DNA from: Orbaceae bacterium lpD01
GTDB lineage: Bacteria; Pseudomonadota; Gammaproteobacteria; Enterobacterales; Orbaceae
Assembly (NCBI GenBank): GCA_036251705.1
Contig: CP133959.1
Span: 992,001-1,056,000 of the forward strand
DNA: 64,000 nt
Direction: 5' to 3'
Notes under the pieces: model-generated
The model's input: the letters and a program-made list of their open reading frames with translations, nothing else
The model's database searches: none
What the model was told of the DNA's origin: nothing
Shown here: positions 21,215-30,699 of the stretch, piece by piece
Layout of the letters: each line of letters opens with the position of its first letter
How positions within the stretch are numbered: position 1 is the first letter of the stretch
Made by a program: the position numbers and the translations under genes

Positions 21215-22000
21215 ATGAAGAGAATGATTAAACCATTTTTAGCTATCGGTCTGTTATTGGGCGTACTCAATACCACAACTGCCGTTTTACCCCAAGTGAT
21301 TAAAATTGGTAGTGATACCTCTTATGCGCCTTATGAGTGGCTGGATGTTGATGGGACGGCAAAAGGCTTTGAAGTCGAGCTGACCGATGCAATGTGTCAA
21401 CACCTTGGCGTTAAATGTGTTTTTGTGGCGACGGATTTTGATGGTTTAATCCCTTCATTACAATCTGAAAAAGTCGATATGTTGGTCTCAGCATTGGCGA
21501 TGACTGAAAAGCGTCAACGTCAGATCGCTTTCTCTGATAAAATATTTGCCGTTGCGCCGCGTCTTATCGCGCCTAAAGGTGCTGATTTGCAGCCGACAGC
21601 GGACTCATTACGCGGTAAAAATGTTGGGGTTGAGCAAGGCACGACACAAGAGTCATACGCCAATGCCGTGTGGCGTAATCAAGGTGTGAATGTGATTGCT
21701 TATCAAAATCAACATTTGGTTTATGAAGATTTAGTGGCCGGTCGTTTGGATGCGTCATTACAAGATCAAGTCGCCGGTGAAGAGGGCTTCCTGAAGCAGG
21801 AAAAAGGCAAGGATTTTGCTTTTACCGGGCCTGCGATTAACGATACCAAATATTTTGGTGTTGGCACTGGCTTTGGTTTCCGCAAAGGCGATGATGAACT
21901 CAGAGAAGCCTTTAACCAAGCCCTGATTGCGATTCGTGCTGATGGTACGTATCAAGCGATTGCGGCGAAATATTTCGATTTTGATATTTATGGTGGCTAA
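21215..22000 (+). CDS. hisJ: Periplasmic basic amino-acid-binding protein (HisJ/ArgT type)
   Basis: This is a 261-residue solute-binding protein of family 3. Residues 1-23 are a signal peptide. The mature protein carries IGSDTSYAPYEW, GFEVELTDAMC, TDFDGLIPSL and SALAMTEKRQ, with the Arg and Asp residues that bind the alpha-amino and carboxyl groups. The close size match to HisJ/ArgT (260) and the next two genes indicate a histidine/lysine/arginine/ornithine importer. ATG at 21215 follows AAGGA; a longer frame from 21170 is not supported. The exact ligand is inferred. Confidence 0.87.
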   Translation: MKRMIKPFLAIGLLLGVLNTTTAVLPQVIKIGSDTSYAPYEWLDVDGTAKGFEVELTDAMCQHLGVKCVFVATDFDGLIPSLQSEKVDMLVSALAMTEKRQRQIAFSDKIFAVAPRLIAPKGADLQPTADSLRGKNVGVEQGTTQESYANAVWRNQGVNVIAYQNQHLVYEDLVAGRLDASLQDQVAGEEGFLKQEKGKDFAFTGPAINDTKYFGVGTGFGFRKGDDELREAFNQALIAIRADGTYQAIAAKYFDFDIYGG

Positions 22001-22062
22001 GCACAGCACAGCGCTGCGTTGTGATGACTCCCCGGTTGTTTATAAAAGATTAGGCGTGTTTT

Positions 22063-22749
22063 ATGTTTCAAGAGTATTTGCCTGCGCTACTGCAAGGGAT
22101 GTTGATTACGTTACAGTTGGCTATTTGTGCCGTGGTGTTGGCGATATCAATTGGTTTGCTCGGCGCATTAGGTAAACTGTCAAAAAATCGACTGATTGCC
22201 AGCGTTTTTAAATTATATACCTCGGTGATTCGGGGTATTCCTGATCTGGTATTAATGTTGCTGGTTTTTTATGGCGTCCAGATCTGGGCGAATATGCTGA
22301 CCAAGGCGCTCGGATTTGCCCATGTGGATATTGATCCGATGATCGCCGGTATTATTACCTTGGGGTTTATCTATGGGGCATACTTTACGGAAACATTCAG
22401 AGGCGCCTATTTAGCGGTGTCTAAAGGACAAATTGAAGCGGCCAAAGCATTCGGTTTTTCCGGCAGACAAACCTTTGTCTATATTTTATTTCCACAAATG
22501 ATGCGCTTTGCTTTACCCGGTATTGCCAATAACTGGTTAGTGATTTTAAAAGCGACGGCGCTGGTCTCTATTTTAGGTTTACAAGATTTAATTAAAGTCA
22601 CCAAATTAGCCGGCGTTGTGACACATCAGCCGCTTTACTTTGCACTAGTTGCCGGTGGTTTTTATCTGTTTTTTACCACGGTTTCTCACCTTATTTTATG
22701 GTGGATTGAGAGACATTACTCGATAGGTATGAAGAAAACCATTCTATGA
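22063..22749 (+). CDS. hisQ: ABC importer permease HisQ
   Basis: HisQ is one of the two inner-membrane subunits of a type I basic amino acid importer. It is 228 residues, identical to the E. coli length, with about five membrane helices. The coupling loop EAAKAFGFSGRQTFVYILFPQ contacts the ATPase. The segment SVIRGIPDLVLMLLVFYG is typical of the family. The stop codon overlaps the hisM start by four bases (ATGA), so the two are translationally coupled. It lies 62 bases after the binding-protein gene. Confidence 0.92.
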   Translation: MFQEYLPALLQGMLITLQLAICAVVLAISIGLLGALGKLSKNRLIASVFKLYTSVIRGIPDLVLMLLVFYGVQIWANMLTKALGFAHVDIDPMIAGIITLGFIYGAYFTETFRGAYLAVSKGQIEAAKAFGFSGRQTFVYILFPQMMRFALPGIANNWLVILKATALVSILGLQDLIKVTKLAGVVTHQPLYFALVAGGFYLFFTTVSHLILWWIERHYSIGMKKTIL

Positions 22750-23462
22750 TTGATATTATTGACGAATACTGGCGCTCACTGCTGTGGAGTGATGGTTACA
22801 ACATGACCGGTCTGGCTATGACACTTTGGTTACTGGTGAGTTCGGTAACGATGGGCGGCATTCTCGCGCTATTCTTAGCCATTGGCCGCGTCTCATCCAA
22901 ACCTTGGATTCGCTTACCGATTTGGTTGTTTACCTATGTGTTCAGAGGGACGCCGCTCTATGTGCAGCTATTGGTTTTTTATTCCGGTTTTTATACGTTA
23001 GAGGTGGTGCGCGATACCGCGATGTTAAACGCCTTTTTTCGCAGTGGTCTGAATTGTGCGATACTGGCTTTTACCCTCAATACCTGTGCCTATACTACCG
23101 AGGTCTTTGCCGGGGCGATTCGTAATGTGCCGCATGGCGAGGTTGAAGCCGCCCGGGCATTCGGATTTTCTGGCTTTAAGCTCTATGCTTACATTATTTT
23201 GCCTTCAGCACTCCGTACCGCGTTACCAGCTTATAGTAATGAGATCATTTTAATGCTCCATTCCACTGCGCTAGCCTTTACCGCGACGGTGCCGGATATT
23301 TTAAAAATTGCTCGTGATATTAATGCTGATACTTATGAGACCTTCTATGCCTATGGCATTGCCGCCGCGCTATATTTAATGATTAGCAGCGTACTGATTT
23401 GGTTATTTAGAAAAGCCGAGAAAAGATGGCTGGTACAGTCTGAGTTGAAAGCGTTCTCTTAA
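22746..23462 (+). CDS. hisM: ABC importer permease HisM
   Basis: HisM is the second permease of the importer and forms a heterodimer with HisQ. It is 238 residues, the E. coli length, with the motif FRGTPLYVQLLVFYSGFY, the coupling loop EAARAFGFSGFKLYAYIILPS and about five helices. It ends in a basic tail. In E. coli the ATPase gene hisP follows directly; here the next gene is ttcA on the other strand, so the ATP-binding subunit must be encoded elsewhere. Confidence 0.92.
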   Translation: MIDIIDEYWRSLLWSDGYNMTGLAMTLWLLVSSVTMGGILALFLAIGRVSSKPWIRLPIWLFTYVFRGTPLYVQLLVFYSGFYTLEVVRDTAMLNAFFRSGLNCAILAFTLNTCAYTTEVFAGAIRNVPHGEVEAARAFGFSGFKLYAYIILPSALRTALPAYSNEIILMLHSTALAFTATVPDILKIARDINADTYETFYAYGIAAALYLMISSVLIWLFRKAEKRWLVQSELKAFS

Positions 23463-23542
23463 GGTTATGATGGGCAGCGGCTGCATCATCTAGTGATAAT
23501 TGATGATGTCGGTTTTATCGAGCTGAATATAATCTTAGCAGA

Positions 23543-23568
23543 CTAGGGTAGCTGGGCTACCCTGTTTG
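23543..23568. terminator. Possible terminator between hisM and ttcA
   Basis: The 8-bp stem AGGGTAGC/GCTACCCT with a TGG loop (23545-23563) is followed on the plus strand by GTTTGATTT. The T-tract is weak in both directions, but its place between convergent genes fits a terminator. Confidence 0.5.
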
Positions 23569-23570
23569 AT

Positions 23571-24464
23571 TTACTGCGCTTCTTTCCACAAGATCAGATC
23601 TTCATCGGCTAATTTGGCTACATCAAACTGTGGGGTTGGCATCTGTTCGCGGTCAAAGGCTAGATCGCCACCTTCAATCACGTCATCGCCAGCGCGAATC
23701 GCTTTAAAGTCGAATAACTGTGTATCGCATAAGTGGGAAGGGACGATATTTTGCGTCGCACTAAACATCGTTTCAATACGACCTGGGAACTTTTTATCCC
23801 AATCAACCAGCATCTCTTTAATCACCTGACGTTGCAAATTAGGCTGAGAGCCGCACAGATTACACGGAATAATCGGGAATTGTTTAATATCCGCATACTG
23901 GATAATATCTTTTTCTTTGCAATAGGCCAACGGACGAATAACGATATGCTCTCCGGTATCATTCATCAATTTTGGTGGCATCGCTTTCATCTTACCACCA
24001 TAGAACATATTGAGAAACAGGGTTTCTAAGATATCATCGCGGTGATGGCCCAAAGCAATTTTGGTCGCCCCAATTTCGGTTGCGGTGCGGTATAAAATAC
24101 CGCGGCGTAAACGTGAACAGAGCGAACAAGTGGTTTTACCGGCTGGAATTTTCTCCTTCACAATCCCATAGGTATTTTCTTGCACAATTTTATATTCAAC
24201 GCCTAGTTGCTTAAGATAGTTCGGTAAAACATCAGCCGGAAAGCCCGGTTGTTTTTGGTCAAGATTGACCGCAATCAGGTCAAAATGAACCGGTGCGCTC
24301 AGCTTTAAATTCAGCAGAATATCGAGCAGGGTATAACTATCTTTACCGCCCGACAGACAAACCATCACCCGATCGCCTTCTTCAATCATATTGAAATCAG
24401 CAATGGCCTGACCGACTTGACGACGTAAGCGTTTGTGTAGCTTATTTTGATTATATTGATTCAA
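23571..24464 (-). CDS. ttcA: tRNA 2-thiocytidine synthetase TtcA
   Basis: TtcA makes 2-thiocytidine at position 32 of some tRNAs, using ATP and an iron-sulfur cluster. The 297-residue protein has the PP-loop [18 protein letters not shown] (about residues 33-50) and two CxxC motifs, CSLC and CNLC, that hold the cluster. [20 protein letters not shown] is diagnostic of the TtcA group. The gene lies on the minus strand, 130 bases after efpL, and may share its transcription. Confidence 0.96.
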   Translation of the reverse strand: MNQYNQNKLHKRLRRQVGQAIADFNMIEEGDRVMVCLSGGKDSYTLLDILLNLKLSAPVHFDLIAVNLDQKQPGFPADVLPNYLKQLGVEYKIVQENTYGIVKEKIPAGKTTCSLCSRLRRGILYRTATEIGATKIALGHHRDDILETLFLNMFYGGKMKAMPPKLMNDTGEHIVIRPLAYCKEKDIIQYADIKQFPIIPCNLCGSQPNLQRQVIKEMLVDWDKKFPGRIETMFSATQNIVPSHLCDTQLFDFKAIRAGDDVIEGGDLAFDREQMPTPQFDVAKLADEDLILWKEAQ

Positions 24465-24594
24465 TTTTATAATCCATTGATTTTACAGATTAAATTTAAA
24501 TAAATAGTTATTTATATAAATTTGCCAATGACTTGCTCACATCATGTCGATGTGAGCTTTGATATATGTACATATTAACTATTGTAGCGATCGA

Positions 24595-25167
24595 TTACTC
24601 TGCGCGACTCATATAGCGTCTTTCCGCGACATGAATTTTCAGTCTCTCTTCATTATTGATATATTCCGGCACCTGCACCACTAAACCGGTTGAGAGTGTG
24701 GCAGGTTTGGTACGCGCACTGGCTGAAGCCCCTTTAATGCCGGGCGCCGTTTCAATAATTTGTAGTTCAACGGTTTGCGGTAACTCTAATGCAATGAGCT
24801 GATCATCAACCATGACCACCGACATACCCGGAATGCCCCCTTCAGGAATAAACAGTAGTTCGTCTTCAATTTGATCTTTTTTAAAGATATACGGGGTAAA
24901 GTCTTCATCATCCATGAAATTATACTCATCACCATCTACATAAGAGAGGCTGACAGGGCGACGGGTTAATTGTACGGTCTCTAAAATATCATCACCTTTA
25001 AACCGTTCTTCAACTTTCATACCGGTTTTGACATCATTAAAACGCATTTTATACAGCGTACTGGCGCCACGTGCACTAGGACTTTGCACTTCAACATCTT
25101 TAACAACTAATAATTTACCATTATAATTTAACGCATCACCGCGTTTGACTTCATTTGCTTTTGCCAT
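24595..25167 (-). CDS. efpL: Elongation factor P-like protein EfpL (YeiP)
   Basis: This 190-residue EF-P paralogue has the same length as E. coli YeiP and nearly the same ends ([20 protein letters not shown] and RRYMSRAE). It has three beta domains. The ribosome-facing loop reads SPSARGAST with Arg at position 33 instead of the modified Lys of EF-P, and [19 protein letters not shown] is the conserved domain II-III segment. EfpL helps ribosomes past stalling motifs rich in proline. It is divergent from yeiW. Confidence 0.95.
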   Translation of the reverse strand: MAKANEVKRGDALNYNGKLLVVKDVEVQSPSARGASTLYKMRFNDVKTGMKVEERFKGDDILETVQLTRRPVSLSYVDGDEYNFMDDEDFTPYIFKKDQIEDELLFIPEGGIPGMSVVMVDDQLIALELPQTVELQIIETAPGIKGASASARTKPATLSTGLVVQVPEYINNEERLKIHVAERRYMSRAE

Positions 25168-25277
25168 AATTTTGTCTTCTTGTACAATATACAGTTAATT
25201 GGATACACGATTTTCGTGAGTTATTTTAACCTTAACTGATTATTGTCTCCATCACTATTTTTGGACATAAAGAAAAA

Positions 25278-25532
25278 ATGGAATGTCGAGCAAAATGTGG
25301 CGCCTGTTGTATTGCGCCGTCTATCTCCAGCGCAATGCCTGAAATGCCGGCCGGAAAGCCGGCCAATCTTGCCTGTCCGCACTTGGATAGTGATTACCGC
25401 TGCCGGATTTTTCATGATCCCGCCAGACCTGCGGTCTGTGGTCAATTACAGCCGAATGCGGAGATGTGTGGCGATAACCGGCAACAAGCACTATGCTTTT
25501 TAGCCAAACTCGAAAAAGAAACCGCACCTTAG
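25278..25532 (+). CDS. yeiW: YkgJ-family cysteine-cluster protein YeiW
   Basis: This is an 84-residue protein with eight Cys. The N-terminal CRAKCGACC matches the CxxxCxxCC motif of the YkgJ/UPF0153 family, and further Cys follow in ACPHLD, YRCRIF, AVCGQL and EMCGDN, spaced as for a zinc or iron-sulfur site. The text matches E. coli YeiW closely (start MECR-x-x-CGACC, then APSISS and GKPAN). The function is not known. No strong ribosome site is visible. It shares the divergent region with efpL. Confidence 0.85.
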   Translation: MECRAKCGACCIAPSISSAMPEMPAGKPANLACPHLDSDYRCRIFHDPARPAVCGQLQPNAEMCGDNRQQALCFLAKLEKETAP

Positions 25533-25606
25533 GCTAAAATAAAGCTTTTATCCTCGTGATATTTTGATAAAATCCCTCTCGTTTTTTATTTTAAAGTTGA
25601 TGGATT

Positions 25607-27055
25607 ATGCAAAAAAGATTAAAAAGAGATTTAAAAGCTCGACATTTAACCATGATCGCCATAGGTGGATCGATTGGTACCGGGCTTTTTGTCGCTTCTG
25701 GTGCGACGATCGCACATGCCGGCCCTGCTGGCGCGCTATTATCTTATATGATAATCGGCTTAATGGTCTATTTTTTAATGACCAGCTTAGGTGAACTGGC
25801 GGCTTATTTACCGGTTTCGGGAACGTTTGCCACTTATGGTTCGCGTTATGTTGATGAGTCTTTTGGTTTTGCGATTGGCTGGAACTATTGGTATAACTGG
25901 GCGGTGACCGTTGCAGTTGACTTAGTGGCGGCACAATTGGTGATCTCATACTGGTTTGATGTCTCCGGCAGTTACAGCTGGCTGTGGAGTGCGCTGTTTC
26001 TCAGTGTCATTTTCTTACTGAACTATATTTCCGTTAAAGGGTTTGGTGAAGCAGAGTTTTGGTTCTCACTGATTAAGGTCGTGACGGTCGTGGTGTTTAT
26101 TGTTGTGGGGGCGCTGATGATTATCGGCATCTTGCGTGGTGCGCCGAATGCGGGCTGGCATAACTGGACCATTGGTGAGGCGCCCTTTGTCGGCGGATTC
26201 TCCTCGATGATCGGGATCGCCATGATAGTTGGCTTCTCTTTTCAGGGTACTGAGCTTATTGGTATCGCGGCCGGTGAATCGCAAGATCCGGAGAAAAATA
26301 TTCCTAAATCGATGAAACAGGTCTTTTGGCGTATTTTGCTGTTCTATGTGCTGGCTATTTTTATTATCAGCTTAATTATTCCTTACACCGATCCTAGTCT
26401 GCTACGCAATGACGAAAGCGATATCAGTGTCAGTCCTTTTACTCTGGTGTTCCAAAATGCCGGCTTATTATCCGCTGCGGCTATCATGAATACGGTTATT
26501 CTTACCTCAGTGCTCTCGGCGGGTAATTCGGGTCTTTATGCTTCAACCCGTATGCTCTATGCCTTAGCCAAAGAGGGCAAAGCGCCGAAGATGTTCACCA
26601 AATTATCTAAATCTGGTGTGCCGCGTCGGGCTCTGTTTGCCACCACGGCTGTCGCGATGCTCTGCTTCTTAACCTCGATGTTTGAAAATAAAGATGTTTA
26701 CCTGTGGTTGCTTAACTTATCCGGTATGACAGGGTTTATTGCCTGGCTAGGCATTGCCATCAGTCAATATCGTTTTAGAAAAGGGTTAATGGTACAAGGC
26801 TATGATCTATCACAGCTACCTTATAAAGCCAGCGCTTTCCCTTTTGGTCCTATTTTTGCATTTGTGCTCTGTTTGATTATCACACTCGGACAGAACTATG
26901 AGGCCTTCTTACGCGATCAAATTGACTGGTATGGTGCCACAGCAACCTATATTGGTATTCCACTATTTTTCATTATTATGTTTAGCTATAAACTGATCAA
27001 AAAAACCAAATTTGTCCGTTATAAAGAGATGAATTTTTCACGTGATGCCGATTAG
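25607..27055 (+). CDS. lysP: Lysine-specific permease LysP
   Basis: LysP is a proton-coupled lysine importer of the APC superfamily and, in E. coli, also a partner of the sensor CadC. This 482-residue protein (E. coli 489) has about 12 membrane helices. It starts with the family segment LKARHLTMIAIGGSIGTGLF, and carries SFQGTELIGIAAGESQDP in helix 6 and SAGNSGLYASTRMLYALAKEGKAP in helix 8. The C-terminal region matches E. coli LysP almost word for word. A single gene, it ends at a terminator shared with aroE. Confidence 0.95.
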   Translation: MQKRLKRDLKARHLTMIAIGGSIGTGLFVASGATIAHAGPAGALLSYMIIGLMVYFLMTSLGELAAYLPVSGTFATYGSRYVDESFGFAIGWNYWYNWAVTVAVDLVAAQLVISYWFDVSGSYSWLWSALFLSVIFLLNYISVKGFGEAEFWFSLIKVVTVVVFIVVGALMIIGILRGAPNAGWHNWTIGEAPFVGGFSSMIGIAMIVGFSFQGTELIGIAAGESQDPEKNIPKSMKQVFWRILLFYVLAIFIISLIIPYTDPSLLRNDESDISVSPFTLVFQNAGLLSAAAIMNTVILTSVLSAGNSGLYASTRMLYALAKEGKAPKMFTKLSKSGVPRRALFATTAVAMLCFLTSMFENKDVYLWLLNLSGMTGFIAWLGIAISQYRFRKGLMVQGYDLSQLPYKASAFPFGPIFAFVLCLIITLGQNYEAFLRDQIDWYGATATYIGIPLFFIIMFSYKLIKKTKFVRYKEMNFSRDAD

Positions 27056-27087
27056 TTAATAACAGGTTTTTCTTGATAAATAGTCAT

Positions 27088-27119
27088 AAAAAAAGCTGGC
27101 CATAAGCCAGCATTTTTAT
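27088..27119. terminator. Bidirectional intrinsic terminator
   Basis: The stem GCTGGC/GCCAGC with a CATAA loop is flanked by seven A on the left and five T on the right, between the convergent lysP and aroE genes. Confidence 0.88.
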
Positions 27120-27133
27120 TTTTAGCGAAAAGA

Positions 27134-27967
27134 TTATTTCTCTGCTAAGGTATCAATCACCACTTGTTTGGCGCCCGCTGATAATCCTTGACCGGTCCAG
27201 GTTTTAAATTGGGCATCGGCTTGGGCGATAAACATATCGCGGCCAGACACACTACGCCAGCCAGCGGCTTCAGCTTCTTGACGAAAACGTGTCATAAATG
27301 GCGTATAAACGATATCGTATGCTAGGCCTTTTTTACCTTTAAACCACTCAGTGTCATAGGCAGTTTGGCTTTCAAATTTACCCTGCATGCCGAGCGGCGT
27401 TGAATTGATCACGATATCCGCTTCAACACTGCCACGCTTATCCCAGTCAACGACTTGTAGGTTAAACTCTTTGGCTAAGGTGACCGGTAAATCAGCCGCA
27501 ATATCGGTCACGGTGATATCAGTATAACCGAGTGTTTGCAGACCGACCACAGCAGCACGCGCCGCGCCGCCCGCGCCTAGCAATAGCACTTTTTTCAGTT
27601 CCGGTGCTGCCGGATTCTCTTCCAATGGCGCCATAAAACCCAGTACATCAGTATTATCACCACATAGTTTGTCGCCATCCCAATAAATCAGATTCGCCGC
27701 CCCAATCGCTTTTACTCGATCGGTGACTTCATCAAGGAAAGGGATCACGGTTTGTTTGTGTGGAATGGTGACGCAGCAGCCTTTGATATTGAGTAAACGC
27801 ATAGATTCAACAAAGGTGGCCAGTTTTTCCGGTGGTGTTGACCAGGGTAATAGCACAGCCGGAATACCCAGATCCCGAAAGGCGGTGGTGTGTAACAGTG
27901 GACTCATACTGTGTCCTAAAGGATAACCGATAATACCATATAAACTGGGTAACGTAATTTGACTCAT
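27134..27967 (-). CDS. aroE: Shikimate dehydrogenase
   Basis: The enzyme reduces 3-dehydroshikimate to shikimate with NADPH. The protein is 277 residues from ATG 27967, which follows AAGGGG; an upstream reading to 28039 is unsupported. The N-terminal substrate domain shows GHSMSP, the catalytic Lys in VTIPHK, and the Asn/Asp pair around GDNTDVLGF. The nucleotide site is the glycine-rich LLLGAGGAARA. The N-terminal part (LLPWSTPPEKL) differs from E. coli AroE, so a YdiB/quinate-type or alternative SDH cannot be excluded. It is not next to other aromatic pathway genes here. Confidence 0.85.
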   Translation of the reverse strand: MSQITLPSLYGIIGYPLGHSMSPLLHTTAFRDLGIPAVLLPWSTPPEKLATFVESMRLLNIKGCCVTIPHKQTVIPFLDEVTDRVKAIGAANLIYWDGDKLCGDNTDVLGFMAPLEENPAAPELKKVLLLGAGGAARAAVVGLQTLGYTDITVTDIAADLPVTLAKEFNLQVVDWDKRGSVEADIVINSTPLGMQGKFESQTAYDTEWFKGKKGLAYDIVYTPFMTRFRQEAEAAGWRSVSGRDMFIAQADAQFKTWTGQGLSAGAKQVVIDTLAEK

Positions 27968-28370
27968 AAAAGTCCCCTTAATGAAATTGTTCGCGTGAAA
28001 AAGATAACCTAAAAAATAACGGCTCACTGAGAGCGCCAATAGAGCGTTAATAAAGTATAGTCGATTCTGTGAAAAAGCATGAATAATATTTACGATATTT
28101 CGTCTAATCTAAGGCGTTAAGTCTGTTAAATCGATAATTTTGTTAAATTAAATCAAAAGGATGATGAGTCTGCGATACTATTTTCAATATCGCTTTGACA
28201 ATATAACAAAAACATTAATCACTTTGTGACCTAGCCGATACTTTATGCTGAATGTCTATATTTGTTCTTTCCTCATACAGGTTAACGCAGTAATATGTAA
28301 ATAAATTATGTCAATAAATCCGATTCGTTTTATCGTTAAGATTGAATATTGTGCACAGGAAATTATCAAG
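27968..28370. other. Divergent intergenic region, aroE to MFS gene
   Basis: These ~400 AT-rich bases must hold two divergent promoters. TTGACA at 28195-28200 is a perfect -35 box on the plus strand, but I see no good -10 box at the right distance. No coding frame, RNA gene or clear dyad was found. Confidence 0.35.
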
Positions 28371-29573
28371 ATGAGTAAAAACAATCCGCTACCGATCGTG
28401 GGGTCACTCTATGCCAACTACATCATTCAGAGTATTGCACTGATAACCATTATGCAGTTTTCTGTGCCGTTGATGGCGCAGTTTCATACCGATGTACAAG
28501 GATTAGGTAAAATAGCGGCCGGTATTGGTATTGGAAAGGTTTTATTCATGTTTTTGGGCGGTGTTTTATCGGATAAGTTTGGCCGTAAACCCTTTATCTA
28601 TCTTGGCATGATCTGTTATGCGATCTTTTTTCTGGGCATGATCCACTGCACTGATACCACGGTTGCTTTCTATTTAGCGGTGATTGTGGGGGCGGGCAAC
28701 TCTTTTTTAGATACCGGCTCGATGCCGGCATTAACGGAATGCTATCCACACTCTGCGGGTACGGCGAGTGTCTTAATCAAAGCCTTTATTTCGATTGGCA
28801 CCTTAGTGTTACCCTTGATTGTGACTGTAATCTATCAATCCCAGATTTGGTATGGCTGGGCATTTATTGGTTTTAGTGTGTATTTATTGATCAATGGCCT
28901 GCTACTCGCCCCAAGGCGCTTTCCCTCTAAAGATACCCTGATCGCTTCGGCAGATAAAACGATACCGTGTGGATGTTATTTTACCGGTCAACCTAAGATC
29001 TATATTGAGGGACTCTGTTTGATTCTGATGGGGTTTACCACGACAGCTACTTTTGTGGTAATTATGCAGTGGATGCCGGAAATTGCAATTCGCGCGGTGA
29101 ATATGGCGGAAGTCGAAGCCAAGCAGCTGATTAGTTATTACAGCACCGGCTCGATTATTTCGGTATTTTTGACCGCCTTTTTAGTCAAAAAATTTCTTAA
29201 ACCGGTGCAGTGTATTATTATTCTACCATTTTTATCTGCTTGTGTGTTGTTAGTCTTTTATCTGTCACCGACGCCACTTGTTTGTCGGATTTGCGCCTTT
29301 TTTATGGGGGTGACTGCGGCTGGTGGGGTTTTACAATTGACGCTGGTGGTGATGCAGCAGCTGTTTCCTAAGTTTAAAGGCATTGCAGTTGGTGTGATGT
29401 ATACCTTAAGCGGTATCTCATTTTATATTGTGCCCAGTGTAGTACCAAAATTGGCGGCAACCAATGTGAAATATGCGATTTTATTTGATCTGTTTATTGC
29501 TTGCGCCAGTGTTCTGTTGGCAATCATTGTTTATAGCCGTTTTAGACTTGTGATTGATATGAAAAAGATCTAA
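28371..29573 (+). CDS. MFS transporter
   Basis: This is an inner-membrane carrier of about 400 residues with roughly 12 hydrophobic helices. It has the loop 2-3 motif GGVLSDKFGRKPFIYLG, the classic MFS signature, and GNSFLDTGSMPALTECYP in the next helices. ATG at 28371 follows CAGGAAA; a longer frame from 28308 has no ribosome site. The family resemblance is to sugar or drug carriers of the TsgA/YcaD kind, and the substrate cannot be inferred from the neighbours (aroE, htpX). Confidence 0.85.
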   Translation: MSKNNPLPIVGSLYANYIIQSIALITIMQFSVPLMAQFHTDVQGLGKIAAGIGIGKVLFMFLGGVLSDKFGRKPFIYLGMICYAIFFLGMIHCTDTTVAFYLAVIVGAGNSFLDTGSMPALTECYPHSAGTASVLIKAFISIGTLVLPLIVTVIYQSQIWYGWAFIGFSVYLLINGLLLAPRRFPSKDTLIASADKTIPCGCYFTGQPKIYIEGLCLILMGFTTTATFVVIMQWMPEIAIRAVNMAEVEAKQLISYYSTGSIISVFLTAFLVKKFLKPVQCIIILPFLSACVLLVFYLSPTPLVCRICAFFMGVTAAGGVLQLTLVVMQQLFPKFKGIAVGVMYTLSGISFYIVPSVVPKLAATNVKYAILFDLFIACASVLLAIIVYSRFRLVIDMKKI

Positions 29574-29698
29574 TTGATTGTACTGGCAGCCTTATATCAC
29601 GGTTGATTACGATTGATTTGATAGATTGATTATTGCCAGTAGACATAAGATAATAAGGGCTGATTTGATTGGCTACTATCTGCTTAAAGAGGATATGC

Positions 29699-30586
29699 AT
29701 GTTACGTATAGGTCTTTTTTTATTAACTAATTTAGCGGTGATGTTTATTTTTGGTATCGTACTGAGTCTGTTTGGTATTGATTCGCAAAGTTTCACCGGT
29801 TTACTGATTTTTGCCGCCATTTTCGGTTTTGCGGGCTCTATTATTTCCCTGTTATTGTCTAAAACCTTGGCTTTACGTTCAGTGGGTGCAAAAGTCATCG
29901 CGCAGCCGAGTACTGAGCAGGAACGTTGGTTATTTGATGTAGTGAAAAGACAGTCTGATCGGGTCGGCATTAAAATGCCCGAAGTAGCCATTTACCAAGC
30001 GCCTGACATGAATGCTTTTGCCACTGGTGCACGCCGTGATGCCTCTTTAGTTGCAGTGAGTAGCGGTTTGTTAACCACCATGACGCGTACAGAAGCTGAA
30101 GCTGTGCTGGCCCATGAAGTTAGTCATATTGCTAACGGGGACATGGTGACCATGACCTTGCTGCAGGGCGTATTAAATACCTTTGTAATTTTTATTTCTC
30201 GTGTACTTGGGCAGGTCATCGCTTCCGCACTGTCTGAACGTAATAAAGAGATGGGCAGAGGCGCCTACTTTTTGATTGTGATGCTGCTTGAGTTTGTTTT
30301 TGGTATTTTAGCCAGTATTATTGCGATGTGGTTCTCGCGTCATCGTGAATTTAGGGCCGATGCCGGAGCTGCGGAATTAGTTGGTGCAGATAATATGATT
30401 GCGGCTTTAAATCGTTTAAAAGGCAGCAGTGAACCGAAAGAAGAAGCGTCGATTGCAGCTTTTTGTATTAATGGCGGTAAAAAGTCATTATCAGAACTCT
30501 TCTTATCCCATCCGCCGCTCGATAAACGCATTGAAGCATTAAGAAGTGGTACTTATCGTAAGCGAGGGGCAGGACTGGTTGAATAG
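29699..30586 (+). CDS. htpX: Membrane protease HtpX
   Basis: HtpX is a zinc endoprotease that cuts misfolded inner-membrane proteins and overlaps in role with FtsH. It is 295 residues (E. coli 293). The zinc motif HEVSH lies at residues 139-143, with the third ligand Glu in [14 protein letters not shown]. There are two N-terminal and two central membrane helices. ATG at 29699 follows AAGAGGA; the longer frame from 29669 is not supported. Confidence 0.97.
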   Translation: MLRIGLFLLTNLAVMFIFGIVLSLFGIDSQSFTGLLIFAAIFGFAGSIISLLLSKTLALRSVGAKVIAQPSTEQERWLFDVVKRQSDRVGIKMPEVAIYQAPDMNAFATGARRDASLVAVSSGLLTTMTRTEAEAVLAHEVSHIANGDMVTMTLLQGVLNTFVIFISRVLGQVIASALSERNKEMGRGAYFLIVMLLEFVFGILASIIAMWFSRHREFRADAGAAELVGADNMIAALNRLKGSSEPKEEASIAAFCINGGKKSLSELFLSHPPLDKRIEALRSGTYRKRGAGLVE

Positions 30587-30658
30587 GTCTATATCGATAT
30601 AGACCGGTGACGTCGATAAGGTGATCGGTTGTATTGATGATTCAAGACTTCTAGCTTG

Positions 30659-30691
30659 ATAAAAAGGCGGCTTAATTAGCCGCCTTTTTTT
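30659..30691. terminator. Bidirectional intrinsic terminator
   Basis: The stem GGCGGC/GCCGCC with a TTAATTA loop is flanked by five A and seven T. It serves the convergent htpX and argE genes. Confidence 0.9.
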
Positions 30692-30699
30692 ATGCATAT

